Below the pieces are notes generated by a model. The model was not told where the DNA came from and searched no databases. It was given only the letters and a program-made list of their open reading frames with translations. A DNA stretch of 64,000 nucleotides from Haliovirga abyssi (lineage in GTDB: Bacteria; Fusobacteriota; Fusobacteriia; Fusobacteriales; Haliovirgaceae). Positions within the stretch are counted from its first letter, which is position 1. The number at the start of each line of letters is the position of its first letter. Where the stretch lies: contig NZ_AP027059.1 of the NCBI RefSeq assembly GCF_030295325.1, positions 2,356,001 through 2,420,000 on the forward strand, given 5' to 3'. The translations under genes and the position numbers were made by a program. Below, piece after piece: positions 1 through 8,020 of the stretch.

Positions 1-533
1 AACTCTACATTCATATTTTCAAAAATATCCATTGCAGCAATTGCAACATCCATATTTCCATTTTCATCTAAAATAGACAAATATGTAGAACTATTACTAT
101 TCTTCATTATCAAAGAATTCTCTATTTTTATCCCAACTTCCCTAGAATGTTCCGTTATATTGTCAGCGTATATATCGTCCCCTAAAACTGTTATTAAATT
201 TGTATCAATCCCTAATTTAACTAAATTTTCTGATATATTTCTTCCAACACCTCCCAATGCCAATTTTATTGCGCCAGGATTAGAATCATTTTTTATTAAT
301 TTCTTAAAAGGAAACCCATAAATATCAATATTTGCTCCGCCAACTACACAAACATATGGATTTTCTCTTACAATATATCCTTTTCCTGTAATATAACCCT
401 TTTTTATCAAATTACTAATATGAACTGCAGCTCCTGACCTTGTTATCCCTAATTTTTCAGCTAATTCTTTTTGAGAAATAAGAGGATTTTTTCTTATTTC
501 TTCTAATATTTGATTCTCTCTATTTGTCATCAT
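1..533 (-). CDS. PfkB-family carbohydrate/nucleoside kinase with N-terminal HTH (3' part cut by window edge)
   Basis: Reading the minus strand from the ATG pair at 533/530 gives a protein that starts with a winged-helix DNA-binding segment of about 55 residues (QKELAEKLGITRSGAAVHISNLIKKG region). It then enters a ribokinase/PfkB fold with the VVGGANIDIYG start and the GGVGRNISENLVKLG sugar-binding signature. The C-terminal ATP-binding half lies outside the window. HTH-PfkB fusions of this shape are usually annotated as pseudouridine kinase (PsuK/YeiC-like) or related sugar kinases; the substrate is not shown here. A strong AGGAGGT ribosome site sits directly before the start. The fused HTH and the palindrome over the transcription start suggest autoregulation, which is inference. 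Confidence 0.85.
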   Translation of the reverse strand, partial: MMTNRENQILEEIRKNPLISQKELAEKLGITRSGAAVHISNLIKKGYITGKGYIVRENPYVCVVGGANIDIYGFPFKKLIKNDSNPGAIKLALGGVGRNISENLVKLGIDTNLITVLGDDIYADNITEHSREVGIKIENSLIMKNSNSSTYLSILDENGNMDVAIAAMDIFENMNVE

Positions 534-546
534 ACCTCCTTTTTCC

Positions 547-588
547 AAAATTAACAAAAGTTTAGCTTGTTAAACTTTTGTTAATTTT
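547..588. promoter_or_regulatory. Perfect 18-bp inverted repeat, likely operator
   Basis: Arms 547-564 and 571-588 are exact reverse complements (left arm AAAATTAACAAAAGTTTA) around the 6-nt spacer GCTTGT. The repeat begins two bases downstream of the -10 box of the kinase promoter, covers the expected start point, and ends just before the ribosome site. It may bind the HTH domain of the kinase it precedes or another regulator, or act as an mRNA hairpin. Confidence 0.75.
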
Positions 589-589
589 G

Positions 590-618
590 ATTATACAACA
601 TTTTTGTTATATTTTCAA
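590..618 (-). promoter_or_regulatory. Sigma70-type promoter of the HTH-kinase gene
   Basis: On the minus strand TTGAAA (618-613) and TATAAT (595-590) are separated by exactly 17 nt. The spacing and boxes are near consensus and point at the kinase gene starting at 533. Confidence 0.8.
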
Positions 619-679
619 CTCTTTTTTATAAAAAGTTGTAGAGGAAATGTTGCACGTGCCAAAATATCAATAAAATCAA

Positions 680-711
680 AAAAAGCAAAAGAATTAAATC
701 TTTTGCTTTTT
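680..711 (-). terminator. Rho-independent terminator after the hydrolase gene
   Basis: A perfect 13-bp stem (680-692 with 699-711) has a 6-nt loop and is followed on the minus strand by a T-rich run. It separates the 753-2210 pair from the kinase gene and could work in both directions. Confidence 0.75.
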
Positions 712-752
712 CCCAAAATTAATATTTTTTATATTTTCAATTTTTATTATTC

Positions 753-1598
753 CTAATTATCACTAACCATCTTTATAATCTCAGCTTTTGTTTTATCATC
801 TAATTTTTCTCCAATATCATCATGTCCTGCACCTTCGACTATCATAAGCTTTTTAGTCCCTCTAGCTTTATTAAATAGATCTTTTGAATTACTCGGTGAT
901 ACCATTTTATCATTAGAGCCATGAATGAATAGTACATTGCTGTTTATTTTGTCAATTTTATTAATATTGTCATATTTGGCATCAGATATCCATGATCCTG
1001 GTATATCAAAACTTGTGAATCCTTTTAATTCATTTGTAAAATCTGTAAATGCAGACATAGTAATAAGAGATTTTTCATTCTCTTTAGTTGCTAAATCTAT
1101 AGCCACTGCACTTCCAAGCGAATGACCCATAATTATTATATTCCCATCTTTAAATTTACCACTATCTATTGTTAATAAATAATTATAAGCATACTGGGCA
1201 TCTTCATATGTACTTGCTTCTGTTGTTGTAAATCCTGATGACTGTCCATATCCTCTATATTCCATTGCAAAGAAATTAATTCCATTTTCATAAAAGAAAT
1301 TTGCCATCTCTATTTGAGTTCCTTTATCTATTCTCCCACCATTTCCATGAAAAAACAGAACAATTTTATCTTTGTAAACATCATTTTTTCCTTTTACATA
1401 TAATCCATAATTATCACAATTTCCATAATTCATTTTTACAAGTTCCCAACTATCTTTTGGAATTTTTAATTCAGAAAAGTTATAATCACTATTTTTGCTA
1501 TTCCCAGCAAATAAAACGCTTCTTTCCATATCTACACATGAAACTGTATTTATTATTAATACAAAGCCTATAAAAATATTTTTCATAATTTTTTTCAT
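753..1598 (-). CDS. Alpha/beta hydrolase, probably exported or lipoprotein
   Basis: This is a 281-aa serine hydrolase of the alpha/beta fold, similar to the BEM46/ABHD13-like group. The nucleophile elbow is GHSLGS (GxSxG), the oxyanion-hole segment is FFHGNGG, YRGYGQSSG is typical of this group, and the likely acid and base lie in HGSNDKMV and GAGHDD. The N-terminus is a hydrophobic signal ending in TVSC, close to a lipobox though position -3 is Thr. It starts 12 nt after the upstream lipoprotein gene with an AAGGAGA ribosome site, so the two form an operon. The substrate cannot be read from the sequence; it is an esterase/thioesterase-like enzyme by family. Confidence 0.85.
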   Translation of the reverse strand: MKKIMKNIFIGFVLIINTVSCVDMERSVLFAGNSKNSDYNFSELKIPKDSWELVKMNYGNCDNYGLYVKGKNDVYKDKIVLFFHGNGGRIDKGTQIEMANFFYENGINFFAMEYRGYGQSSGFTTTEASTYEDAQYAYNYLLTIDSGKFKDGNIIIMGHSLGSAVAIDLATKENEKSLITMSAFTDFTNELKGFTSFDIPGSWISDAKYDNINKIDKINSNVLFIHGSNDKMVSPSNSKDLFNKARGTKKLMIVEGAGHDDIGEKLDDKTKAEIIKMVSDN

Positions 1599-1610
1599 AA
1601 TTTATCTCCT

Positions 1611-2210
1611 TCATTGTTTTATTGTAGTCCCAAACATAATAACTGGATATCCGAAATCTGCCATCATATTTTTATACCCTATATTATTTACACCAATTTC
1701 TAAATCTAATGCCCATTTTTCTCTAATTTTATATTCAACTCCAAGTTTAATATTTGTTTTTAAACTAACTTTTTTTTCATCACTTCTAAACTCAGTTAAT
1801 TCTTCAAAGACCATATATCCACCCCATTTTTCACCTTCATATTTTGGAACAAATCCAATAACAGGATAAATTTTTATATCTGATGTTTTCAACGAATAAA
1901 GTGTTGGAAATGATAGATATCCATTTAAAGTTGGTCTTTTTCCATTTTGTTTTATTATATTTTTTACCAATGCAGGTTCAAACATAATAATATTTTTTGA
2001 AGCAAATACAGGTGAAGTTATATTCATATCTAAATTTAATTTATCATTAACTCCATATTTTACTCCGCCACTTATATTTGGAGATGAATTCATTCCTACT
2101 GCTATTTCATAAACAACATCATCTTTTTTTACCATATTTTTACCAACTGATAAACCTGTACATCCTGTTATTAGCAAACATAAACTCGCTACAACTATTA
2201 TTATTTTCAC
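1611..2210 (-). CDS. Lipoprotein of unknown function, beta-strand rich
   Basis: The reading frame stays open further upstream, but the supported start is the GTG at 2210. It follows a strong AGGAGG site, and a consensus promoter lies at 2248-2276, inside the would-be longer ORF. From the GTG the protein is 199 aa and opens with a classical lipoprotein signal ending LITGC. The rest is rich in alternating hydrophobic strands (repeated KLNLDMNI, IKLGVEYKI, WALDLEIGV patterns). This suggests a small outer-membrane beta-barrel or barrel-like lipoprotein. I do not recognise the family. It is co-transcribed with the alpha/beta hydrolase that follows. Confidence 0.7.
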   Translation of the reverse strand: MKIIIVVASLCLLITGCTGLSVGKNMVKKDDVVYEIAVGMNSSPNISGGVKYGVNDKLNLDMNITSPVFASKNIIMFEPALVKNIIKQNGKRPTLNGYLSFPTLYSLKTSDIKIYPVIGFVPKYEGEKWGGYMVFEELTEFRSDEKKVSLKTNIKLGVEYKIREKWALDLEIGVNNIGYKNMMADFGYPVIMFGTTIKQ

Positions 2211-2247
2211 TTTGCCCTCCTCTTTCTGTTTTAGAATATTATGTTTT

Positions 2248-2276
2248 ATAATACCACTTATAATATTTTTTGTCAA
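2248..2276 (-). promoter_or_regulatory. Promoter of the lipoprotein-hydrolase operon
   Basis: TTGACA (2276-2271) and TATTAT (2253-2248) are spaced by 17 nt. The start point would be near 2241, which excludes any translation start upstream of it and fixes the GTG start at 2210. Confidence 0.8.
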
Positions 2277-2345
2277 AACGTTTATAATAGCAAAAACAGC
2301 GTAGCTTATTTTTTGAATAAATTTATACTTCACTAATAAATAAAA

Positions 2346-2373
2346 AAAAGAGCTGTATAATTACAGCCCTTTT
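2346..2373 (-). terminator. Terminator of the Ehr (hydrogenase-related) operon
   Basis: Arms 2346-2357 and 2362-2373 pair over 12 bp with one G-U, with a 4-nt loop, followed by eight T on the minus strand. It starts 2 nt after the stop codon of the small-subunit gene. Confidence 0.8.
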
Positions 2374-2375
2374 AT

Positions 2376-3131
2376 TTATTTATCTTTTTTAAAGAATTTA
2401 ACCAAAGCATATAAAAGTGTCATAGGATGTGGTGGACATCCAGGAACAAACAGGTCAACTTTAAATAGATTACTTACACCATTTAATTGCTCTTTATTAT
2501 CTCTAAATACTCCTCCAGATAATGCACAAGCTCCCGAAGCTATTACAACTTTTGGATTTGGAACTGCCTCATACGCTTTTTTTAACGCATATTCCATATT
2601 TTTAGTTACAGGCCCTACAATTAATAATCCATCAGCATGTCTTGGAGATGCTGCAAATTGTATCCCAAATCTTGACAAATCATAAACTGGAGTATTTAAT
2701 ACATTAATATCTGCCTCACAAGAATTACATCCTCCAGCTGAAACAACTCTAAGCTGCAAAGCTCCTCCAAATATTTTTTTAAAATATTCTTTACTCTCTA
2801 TTTCCATTTTTTTATTTTCTTTATCTATTATCAAATCATTTTCATTTGTAACACCCATCTCAAAATTTTGAGAAAATTTAACAAATTCTCCATTAGCAAC
2901 TCTTTCACATTCACCACAAAAAGTACATTTTCTCAAATCAATACTTTTATTTTCTACATTAATAGCATCTTGAGGACATATTTTTGCACACTCTTCAACT
3001 ACTTCTTTAGAACATTCAGGATTAATTACCGGTACTCCTCTATAATTTTTAGGAAGAGAAATTTTCCCTTTTGGATATTTAGATGTTCTATTCCCTTGCT
3101 CCGCTCTATTTTTAATTATATCTATAAACAT
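2376..3131 (-). CDS. Ferredoxin-NuoB/HyfI-like fusion, small subunit of Ehr complex
   Basis: This 251-aa protein fuses an N-terminal ferredoxin-like module to a complex-I 20-kDa/hydrogenase small-subunit domain (NuoB, HyfI, HycG family). In the small-subunit domain the proximal [4Fe-4S] ligands look complete: C135 and C138 (GCNSCEAD), C202 (SGACALSGG) and C232 (VPGCPPHP). In the ferredoxin part only six cysteines are visible (C40, C48, C52 followed by Pro, C69, C72, C75), and the second motif ends in VAN where CP is expected. At most one normal [4Fe-4S] cluster is therefore secured. It is the last gene of the Ehr operon and is separated from the large-subunit gene by 385 bp of repeats, whereas the other junctions overlap or nearly touch. 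Role: electron wire from a soluble donor to the membrane arm. Confidence 0.85.
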   Translation of the reverse strand: MFIDIIKNRAEQGNRTSKYPKGKISLPKNYRGVPVINPECSKEVVEECAKICPQDAINVENKSIDLRKCTFCGECERVANGEFVKFSQNFEMGVTNENDLIIDKENKKMEIESKEYFKKIFGGALQLRVVSAGGCNSCEADINVLNTPVYDLSRFGIQFAASPRHADGLLIVGPVTKNMEYALKKAYEAVPNPKVVIASGACALSGGVFRDNKEQLNGVSNLFKVDLFVPGCPPHPMTLLYALVKFFKKDK

Positions 3132-3155
3132 TTTTATTACCTCACTTTTTTATGT

Positions 3156-3329
3156 TTTTCTTATATTTATTATTACTACTTTAATTCTTTCAGCACAAAG
3201 ACGCAAAGAACACTAAGATACACAAAGAAAACATTTTTTATTATTTGCGTATAAACGGATTATCCCTATATATAAGCCCCTCTTCGTGACCCTTTGCGCT
3301 CTCCTTTCTTCGTGCTGAATCTTTTATTC
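3156..3329. repeat. First unit of a ~174-bp tandem repeat
   Basis: This stretch is repeated almost unchanged at 3330-3502. Within the unit TTCAGCAC (3189-3196) is mirrored by GTGCTGAA (3312-3319), and AAAGACGCAAAG is mirrored by CTTTGCGC near 3292-3300. Each unit can therefore fold on itself. It lies between two subunit genes of one operon. Confidence 0.8.
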
Positions 3330-3502
3330 TTTTCTTATATTTACTATTAATACTTTAATTCTTTCAGCACAAAGACGCAAAAACTCTAAGATACATTAAG
3401 GAAACATCTTTTATTATTTGCATATAAACGGATTATCCCTATACATAAGCCCCTCTTCGTGACCCTTTGCGCTCTCCTTTCTTTGTGCTGAATCTTTTAT
3501 TC
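3330..3502. repeat. Second unit of the ~174-bp tandem repeat
   Basis: It matches 3156-3329 with a few substitutions and small indels, with the same terminal TTCAGCAC (3363-3370) and GTGCTGAA (3485-3492). No convincing ORF or promoter is seen in it. Confidence 0.8.
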
Positions 3503-3516
3503 CTTTCTTCATCTCC

Positions 3517-5043
3517 CTACAAATCAAACCCACAATACGACAAATTAAAACTTTTATTACAAACAGGAAAATCAGCTATAGCTTCATTTCTTAATGCAAA
3601 TGCAAGTCCATCCCAATTATGAAAAGATGGGTCTTTTATCTTATATCTCAATATCTCGCTTTTAGAATCTGTAATCACACAATGAGAAAGCTCTCCTCTC
3701 CATCCTTCCTGCATTGTTACAACCAAACTATTTACCCCTAACTCTATCTCTTTTTTCTCCTCATTTTCACTCTCTTTTTCCCCATAAAATTCCAACTCTT
3801 TCAAAAAACGTTCTACCAATTCAAATGACTCTTTAACTTCTCTATATCTCATTAATGCTCTAGCTAATACATCTCCTGATTTTTCTCTTATTTTCTCAAC
3901 TTTTACTTTTTCCCAAATTCCAGTTGGAAAACTATCTCTTACATCATATTTTATTCCACTTGCTCTTGCAGTAAATCCAACCATTCCAAGCTGTTCTGCT
4001 GTTTCTTTGTTTACTTTTCCTGTATCTTCAAATCTTCCAACTACTCCTGCTTGTGCAAATATCATATCCCCAACATGTATAGTCTCTTTTTTTAGTTGCT
4101 CCAATCTCTTTAAATAATCATTTTTTTGACTTTCACTAATTTCAAATCTTGCTTTTTTAGCTCTTATTAATCCTTTTCCAAATCTATTCCCGCAAATATC
4201 AAGCAATATATTTAAAAAATCTCCTCTCATTCTCCCATAATATGCTGCTGGTGGCAAAAATGCTACATCTCCACTAAGAGCTCCTAAATCTCCAACATGA
4301 TTTGCTATTCTTTCTAATTCCAAAGCTATTCCTCTTATTAAAAGTTGATTTTTATCTAATTTTATATCTGCCAAACTTTCTATTGCTTCTGAAAATGCTA
4401 TTGAATTCCCAATTGTTGTATCCCCTGCCACACTTTCTATTATTAATGGTAATTTTTTCATAGATGCTTTTAAAAGTTGCTTTTCTACTCCTCTGTGTTG
4501 ATATCCATGTTGTATTTCTAAATGTAAAACTTTTTCCCCTATACAATTAAATCTAAAATGACCAGGTTCTATAACTCCTGCATGAATTGGTCCCACTGCT
4601 ACTTGATGAATCTCTTCTCCTTCCACTTCATAAAATGGATAATTTCCAGGAATAACCTCTTTATAATCATTTTTAAAAGCATCCTTTTTCCCAGTATAAT
4701 TTTTGTGATATCTTAAAGATTTCATCCAGGGATGATTAATTATTTCTATTCCAAATTGTTCTGCTAACTCTCTTTCAAACATATTTAGTTGTGGAATTTT
4801 ATTTGTTAAACTTTCATATTTATTAGGTGCTTCTGTTATTCCTAACCATAATTTTTCTGTTCTTAATATTGCTACTAATTTTATTTTTTTATTTTCATCT
4901 TTAAATCCAAAATATTGAACTATTTTTGCATTTTTTTCAGACAATTCTAACATTTCATTATAAAAATCTTTAAACTCCATTATTGTAATATTCTCTAAAT
5001 TTATCTTTTCTCCATTTTTTATATTTATAAATTTATTATTCAT
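3517..5043 (-). CDS. HyfG/HycE-like large subunit lacking Ni-Fe ligands (Ehr complex)
   Basis: A 508-aa protein joins a NuoC-like 30-kDa domain (about 1-125) to a NuoD/hydrogenase large-subunit domain (about 145-508) with the family's HGYQHRGVEK signature (179-188). In active group-4 [NiFe] hydrogenases the next motif is a CxxC (RVCGIC type). Here the aligned residues are VAGDT (205-209), so both cysteines are replaced (Ala and Thr). The C-terminal DPCxxC is also absent: only C495 and C504 remain, far apart, in the CNKSFNLSYCGFDL tail. Without four ligands there is no Ni-Fe site. This is the hallmark of energy-converting-hydrogenase-related (Ehr) complexes, whose redox partner is unsettled. 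The start codon overlaps the preceding gene by 8 nt. Confidence 0.9.
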   Translation of the reverse strand: MNNKFINIKNGEKINLENITIMEFKDFYNEMLELSEKNAKIVQYFGFKDENKKIKLVAILRTEKLWLGITEAPNKYESLTNKIPQLNMFERELAEQFGIEIINHPWMKSLRYHKNYTGKKDAFKNDYKEVIPGNYPFYEVEGEEIHQVAVGPIHAGVIEPGHFRFNCIGEKVLHLEIQHGYQHRGVEKQLLKASMKKLPLIIESVAGDTTIGNSIAFSEAIESLADIKLDKNQLLIRGIALELERIANHVGDLGALSGDVAFLPPAAYYGRMRGDFLNILLDICGNRFGKGLIRAKKARFEISESQKNDYLKRLEQLKKETIHVGDMIFAQAGVVGRFEDTGKVNKETAEQLGMVGFTARASGIKYDVRDSFPTGIWEKVKVEKIREKSGDVLARALMRYREVKESFELVERFLKELEFYGEKESENEEKKEIELGVNSLVVTMQEGWRGELSHCVITDSKSEILRYKIKDPSFHNWDGLAFALRNEAIADFPVCNKSFNLSYCGFDL

Positions 5044-6463
5044 GAATCATACCTCCAATCACTGCTACTGCACTTGTCATTATATCTGAAATTTGGTTTA
5101 TTTGCATATAACAAAGCACCAAAGATGTAAATAGCAATATATATTGTGGATAAACTCTCCATCTGTTTTCTTTTACTTTAGGCTCTACTTCTGATTCTCC
5201 AAATGACATTTTTACCACATATTTTGAAAGTCCTGCAAATATTAAAATTAAACTTAACACAAATATTCCAGCACTTATATATGCACCTCTTCTTAATGCA
5301 CCCAAAACTATAAAAAACTCACTAAAAAATAGTCCAAATGGAGGAAATCCAGCTATTCCAATAAACCCAGCAAACATTATAATCGCTGTTTTAGGTAAAA
5401 ATTTGAATATATTTCCAACTTTATCTATTAATTTAGTTTTATAACTCATTAGCACATTTCCTGCTGATAAAAACAGAGAAGATTTTATCAAAGCATGATG
5501 AACTAAATGAAACATAGCACCATATGCAGCTATTCCGCCTATTCCTGTTCCAAATGCAATAATACCCATATTTTCTATACTTGAATAAGCCAACATTCTT
5601 TTATAATCATATTGTTTTAATATAAATACCGCTGCTACAACTGTTGATAATAGTCCTAATATTATTAATGATACATCTGCAAATTTCCCTAATTCTGCCA
5701 AATGCAATATCCTACTCATTTTAAATATTCCCAAAAATGCTGTATTTAACAAAGCTCCTGAAAGTAATGCTGAAGCTGGACTTGGAGCTTCACTATGTGC
5801 ATCTGGAAGCCAAGTATGCATTGGAGCAAGTCCCATTTTTGTTCCATACCCAATTAATATAAATAAAAATCCTATTTTTAACCAATCTTTATTTAATAAC
5901 ATTGCATTTTTTTCTAATTCTGTAAAATTCAAATTTATACTTAATCCAGCTTTATCTCTTGCTATTGCTATTAAAAATGTTCCAAGTAGCGCTAATGCAA
6001 TTCCTACAGAACACACTAACACATATTTCCAAGTTGCTTCTAATGCTGTTTTTGTCTTATGAACATATATAAGTGGAGCACTTGTTAAGCTTGTTGCCTC
6101 TACCGATATCCAAAACAGTATTAAACTATTTGAAATTGCAACAGAACTCATTGATGCTAAGAAAAATAGCATAGAACTTGTAAAAAGTTTTTCATTTTCC
6201 ATCTTCTCTTCTTTTAAATAAGAAACTGTATAAATTGATATCATAAAAAAAAGATATGATGTCACCGCTAAAACTAATATTCCTTCTGGTTTTATTCCTA
6301 CATATTCATTAAATAATGGAACTGAAATCCCCCTCCAAATTAAAATTGTAAATATAATGTGAATTAAACCAGTAATTGGCAAAAGCCATCTTCCATATTT
6401 GTTTTTCACCAATAATGATAATATTCCTGCTATAATTGGTATTAAAATAACTAACTCAGCCAT
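5036..6463 (-). CDS. HyfF-like antiporter-type membrane subunit (NuoL/M/N family)
   Basis: A 475-aa polytopic membrane protein, almost entirely hydrophobic helices. It carries the conserved helix pair of the proton-translocating antiporter-like family: the glutamate in FWISVEATSL and the lysine/His track GYGTKMGLAPMHTWLPDAHSEAPSPASALLSG. These residues are typical of ion-pumping subunits, so the membrane arm seems functional even though the large subunit has no Ni-Fe site. It overlaps the large-subunit gene downstream and follows the HyfE-like gene after 4 nt, in a tight operon. It is shorter than NuoL and corresponds best to HyfF. Confidence 0.9.
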   Translation of the reverse strand: MAELVILIPIIAGILSLLVKNKYGRWLLPITGLIHIIFTILIWRGISVPLFNEYVGIKPEGILVLAVTSYLFFMISIYTVSYLKEEKMENEKLFTSSMLFFLASMSSVAISNSLILFWISVEATSLTSAPLIYVHKTKTALEATWKYVLVCSVGIALALLGTFLIAIARDKAGLSINLNFTELEKNAMLLNKDWLKIGFLFILIGYGTKMGLAPMHTWLPDAHSEAPSPASALLSGALLNTAFLGIFKMSRILHLAELGKFADVSLIILGLLSTVVAAVFILKQYDYKRMLAYSSIENMGIIAFGTGIGGIAAYGAMFHLVHHALIKSSLFLSAGNVLMSYKTKLIDKVGNIFKFLPKTAIIMFAGFIGIAGFPPFGLFFSEFFIVLGALRRGAYISAGIFVLSLILIFAGLSKYVVKMSFGESEVEPKVKENRWRVYPQYILLFTSLVLCYMQINQISDIMTSAVAVIGGMIHE

Positions 6464-6467
6464 ATTA

Positions 6468-7103
6468 TTACTCCTTTAAATTTTTTAGTTTTGAACTATT
6501 TATATCGTGAAATGTAATATTTATTTGTTGAAGTACAATTACCATAATCATCACTCCAACTAAAATATCCAATAATACTCCAAATTCAACAATATATCTA
6601 CTTTTATTTGATAGGGTTATTCCTATTAAATAAATTCCATTTTCCATCATTAAATATCCTATTATTTGAGTTATCGTTTTTCTTCTAGATGTCAGCAAAA
6701 ACATACCTGATATTATAGTTGCCATTGCTGTAATCCCGAGTAAATTCCCACCAATTGGGAAATGCACTTTATTTCCTAAATATGTTGATAAAACTATTAT
6801 GAATAAGGCTATAAACATCGAAAAATTATACCCTATAATTGGCTCTATCTCTTTTTTTATTTTAATTTTATTAAATACACTCATTAACAACCAAGGAATT
6901 AAAAATCCTTTTACAGTCAAAGTTATTAATATAAATATAGCTGTTATTGTTGAAATTTTTTCTTCTAAAAACATAGGCATTATTGAAACTAATGCTCCTT
7001 GCAAAAACATAACCATAATCAAAATTCTTAACCTACTAGAATTAAGTGCAAAAATAAGCGATAGCAATATTACGGAAAGCATTATATGTGATATTGTAAT
7101 CAT
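6468..7103 (-). CDS. HyfE-like membrane subunit (NuoK related)
   Basis: A 211-aa protein of about six or seven hydrophobic helices, resembling the HyfE subunit of group-4 complexes (a NuoK-like core with extra helices). MMENGIYLIGITL fits the NuoK-like segment with its buried glutamate, close to the family's proton-path residue. It overlaps the upstream HyfC-like gene by 4 nt. Assignment rests on length, hydrophobicity and position between the HyfC and HyfF homologues, plus this motif. Confidence 0.8.
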   Translation of the reverse strand: MITISHIMLSVILLSLIFALNSSRLRILIMVMFLQGALVSIMPMFLEEKISTITAIFILITLTVKGFLIPWLLMSVFNKIKIKKEIEPIIGYNFSMFIALFIIVLSTYLGNKVHFPIGGNLLGITAMATIISGMFLLTSRRKTITQIIGYLMMENGIYLIGITLSNKSRYIVEFGVLLDILVGVMIMVIVLQQINITFHDINSSKLKNLKE

Positions 7104-8020
7104 TTTAACCTCCCTAAAATAATTATATTTGCAAAAAAGACTAATGCAAAAGATGTTAATATATATTTAGGAACTTTAGTAAATCTAAATCTTGCCATAA
7201 TAGATTCTACAATTCCAATAAACAGATATATTAAAGCAACAACTATATAAAATACTATTATGTCTACCCAGAAATTTCTAAAAGAAAACGGAACTATTAA
7301 TCTTGCTATAAACACTGAATAAAACATAAGTTTCATATTAGCTCCAAGATGTATAAGCCCTAATTCTGGTCCACTATGGTCAAGCACCATAACTTCATGA
7401 ATCATTGTAAGCTCTAAATGTGTTGCATGGTCATCTACTGGTATTCTTGAATTTTCTGTAAGCAAAATCATAAATAGCGATATGATTATTAACATTAACG
7501 AAGCTCCATACATCCCCCATAAATTCATACCATTTGCAATTGATAAACTTTTAGAAAAACTTATAGTTCCAGTTATTTTTTGTATAAATATAAATGTCAT
7601 AAACAGAGTTAATTCTGCTATAATTGAAAAATAAGCTTCTCTACTAGCTCCCATTCCTTCAAAAGCCGATCCTGTATCAAGTGCTGCTAATATTGTGAAA
7701 AATCTTCCTAATGCCATAAGATAAATTATAAAAATCATATCTCCTTTAAATGAAAATATTGAATTTACCCCTCCAAATGGAAAAAACATTAAAACTACTG
7801 TTATTACTGAAAATGATATTATTACACTCATTCTAAAAATAAACGTTGTAGTCTCACTATAAACAGAGCTTTTATATTTAAAAAGTTTTATTAAAGTATA
7901 ATAATTAATAAATATTGAAGGTCCCTTTCTACCTGCAAAGAATGCTTTTACTTTCAATATTATTGCTGCAAATAATGGTGAAATTAAAACAGTTAAAACA
8001 AATAATATTATAGATTTCAT
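7100..8020 (-). CDS. HyfC-like membrane anchor (NuoH family)
   Basis: I place the start at the ATG at 8020 (306 aa), preceded by GAGGTGGTAATAAA and overlapping the HyfB-like stop by 4 nt (ATGA). A longer in-frame extension to 8107 is charged, overlaps HyfB heavily and has no ribosome site. The protein is the NuoH/HycD/HyfC family, the quinone-site or junction subunit linking the peripheral and membrane arms. GRKGPSI near the N-terminus, GMGASREAYFSIIAELTLF and ENSRIPVDDHATHLELTMIHE are the family signatures with their acidic residues intact. About eight membrane helices. Confidence 0.9.
   Translation of the reverse strand: MKSIILFVLTVLISPLFAAIILKVKAFFAGRKGPSIFINYYTLIKLFKYKSSVYSETTTFIFRMSVIISFSVITVVLMFFPFGGVNSIFSFKGDMIFIIYLMALGRFFTILAALDTGSAFEGMGASREAYFSIIAELTLFMTFIFIQKITGTISFSKSLSIANGMNLWGMYGASLMLIIISLFMILLTENSRIPVDDHATHLELTMIHEVMVLDHSGPELGLIHLGANMKLMFYSVFIARLIVPFSFRNFWVDIIVFYIVVALIYLFIGIVESIMARFRFTKVPKYILTSFALVFFANIIILGRLK

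Noticed and set aside
2211-2333. Longer N-terminus of the lipoprotein gene
   Set aside because: The region contains the promoter (2248-2276) and the ribosome site; the added residues have no signal character.
3156-3502. Repeats before the large-subunit gene considered as a CRISPR array
   Set aside because: Only two units of 174 bp, no short repeat/spacer pattern and no cas genes.
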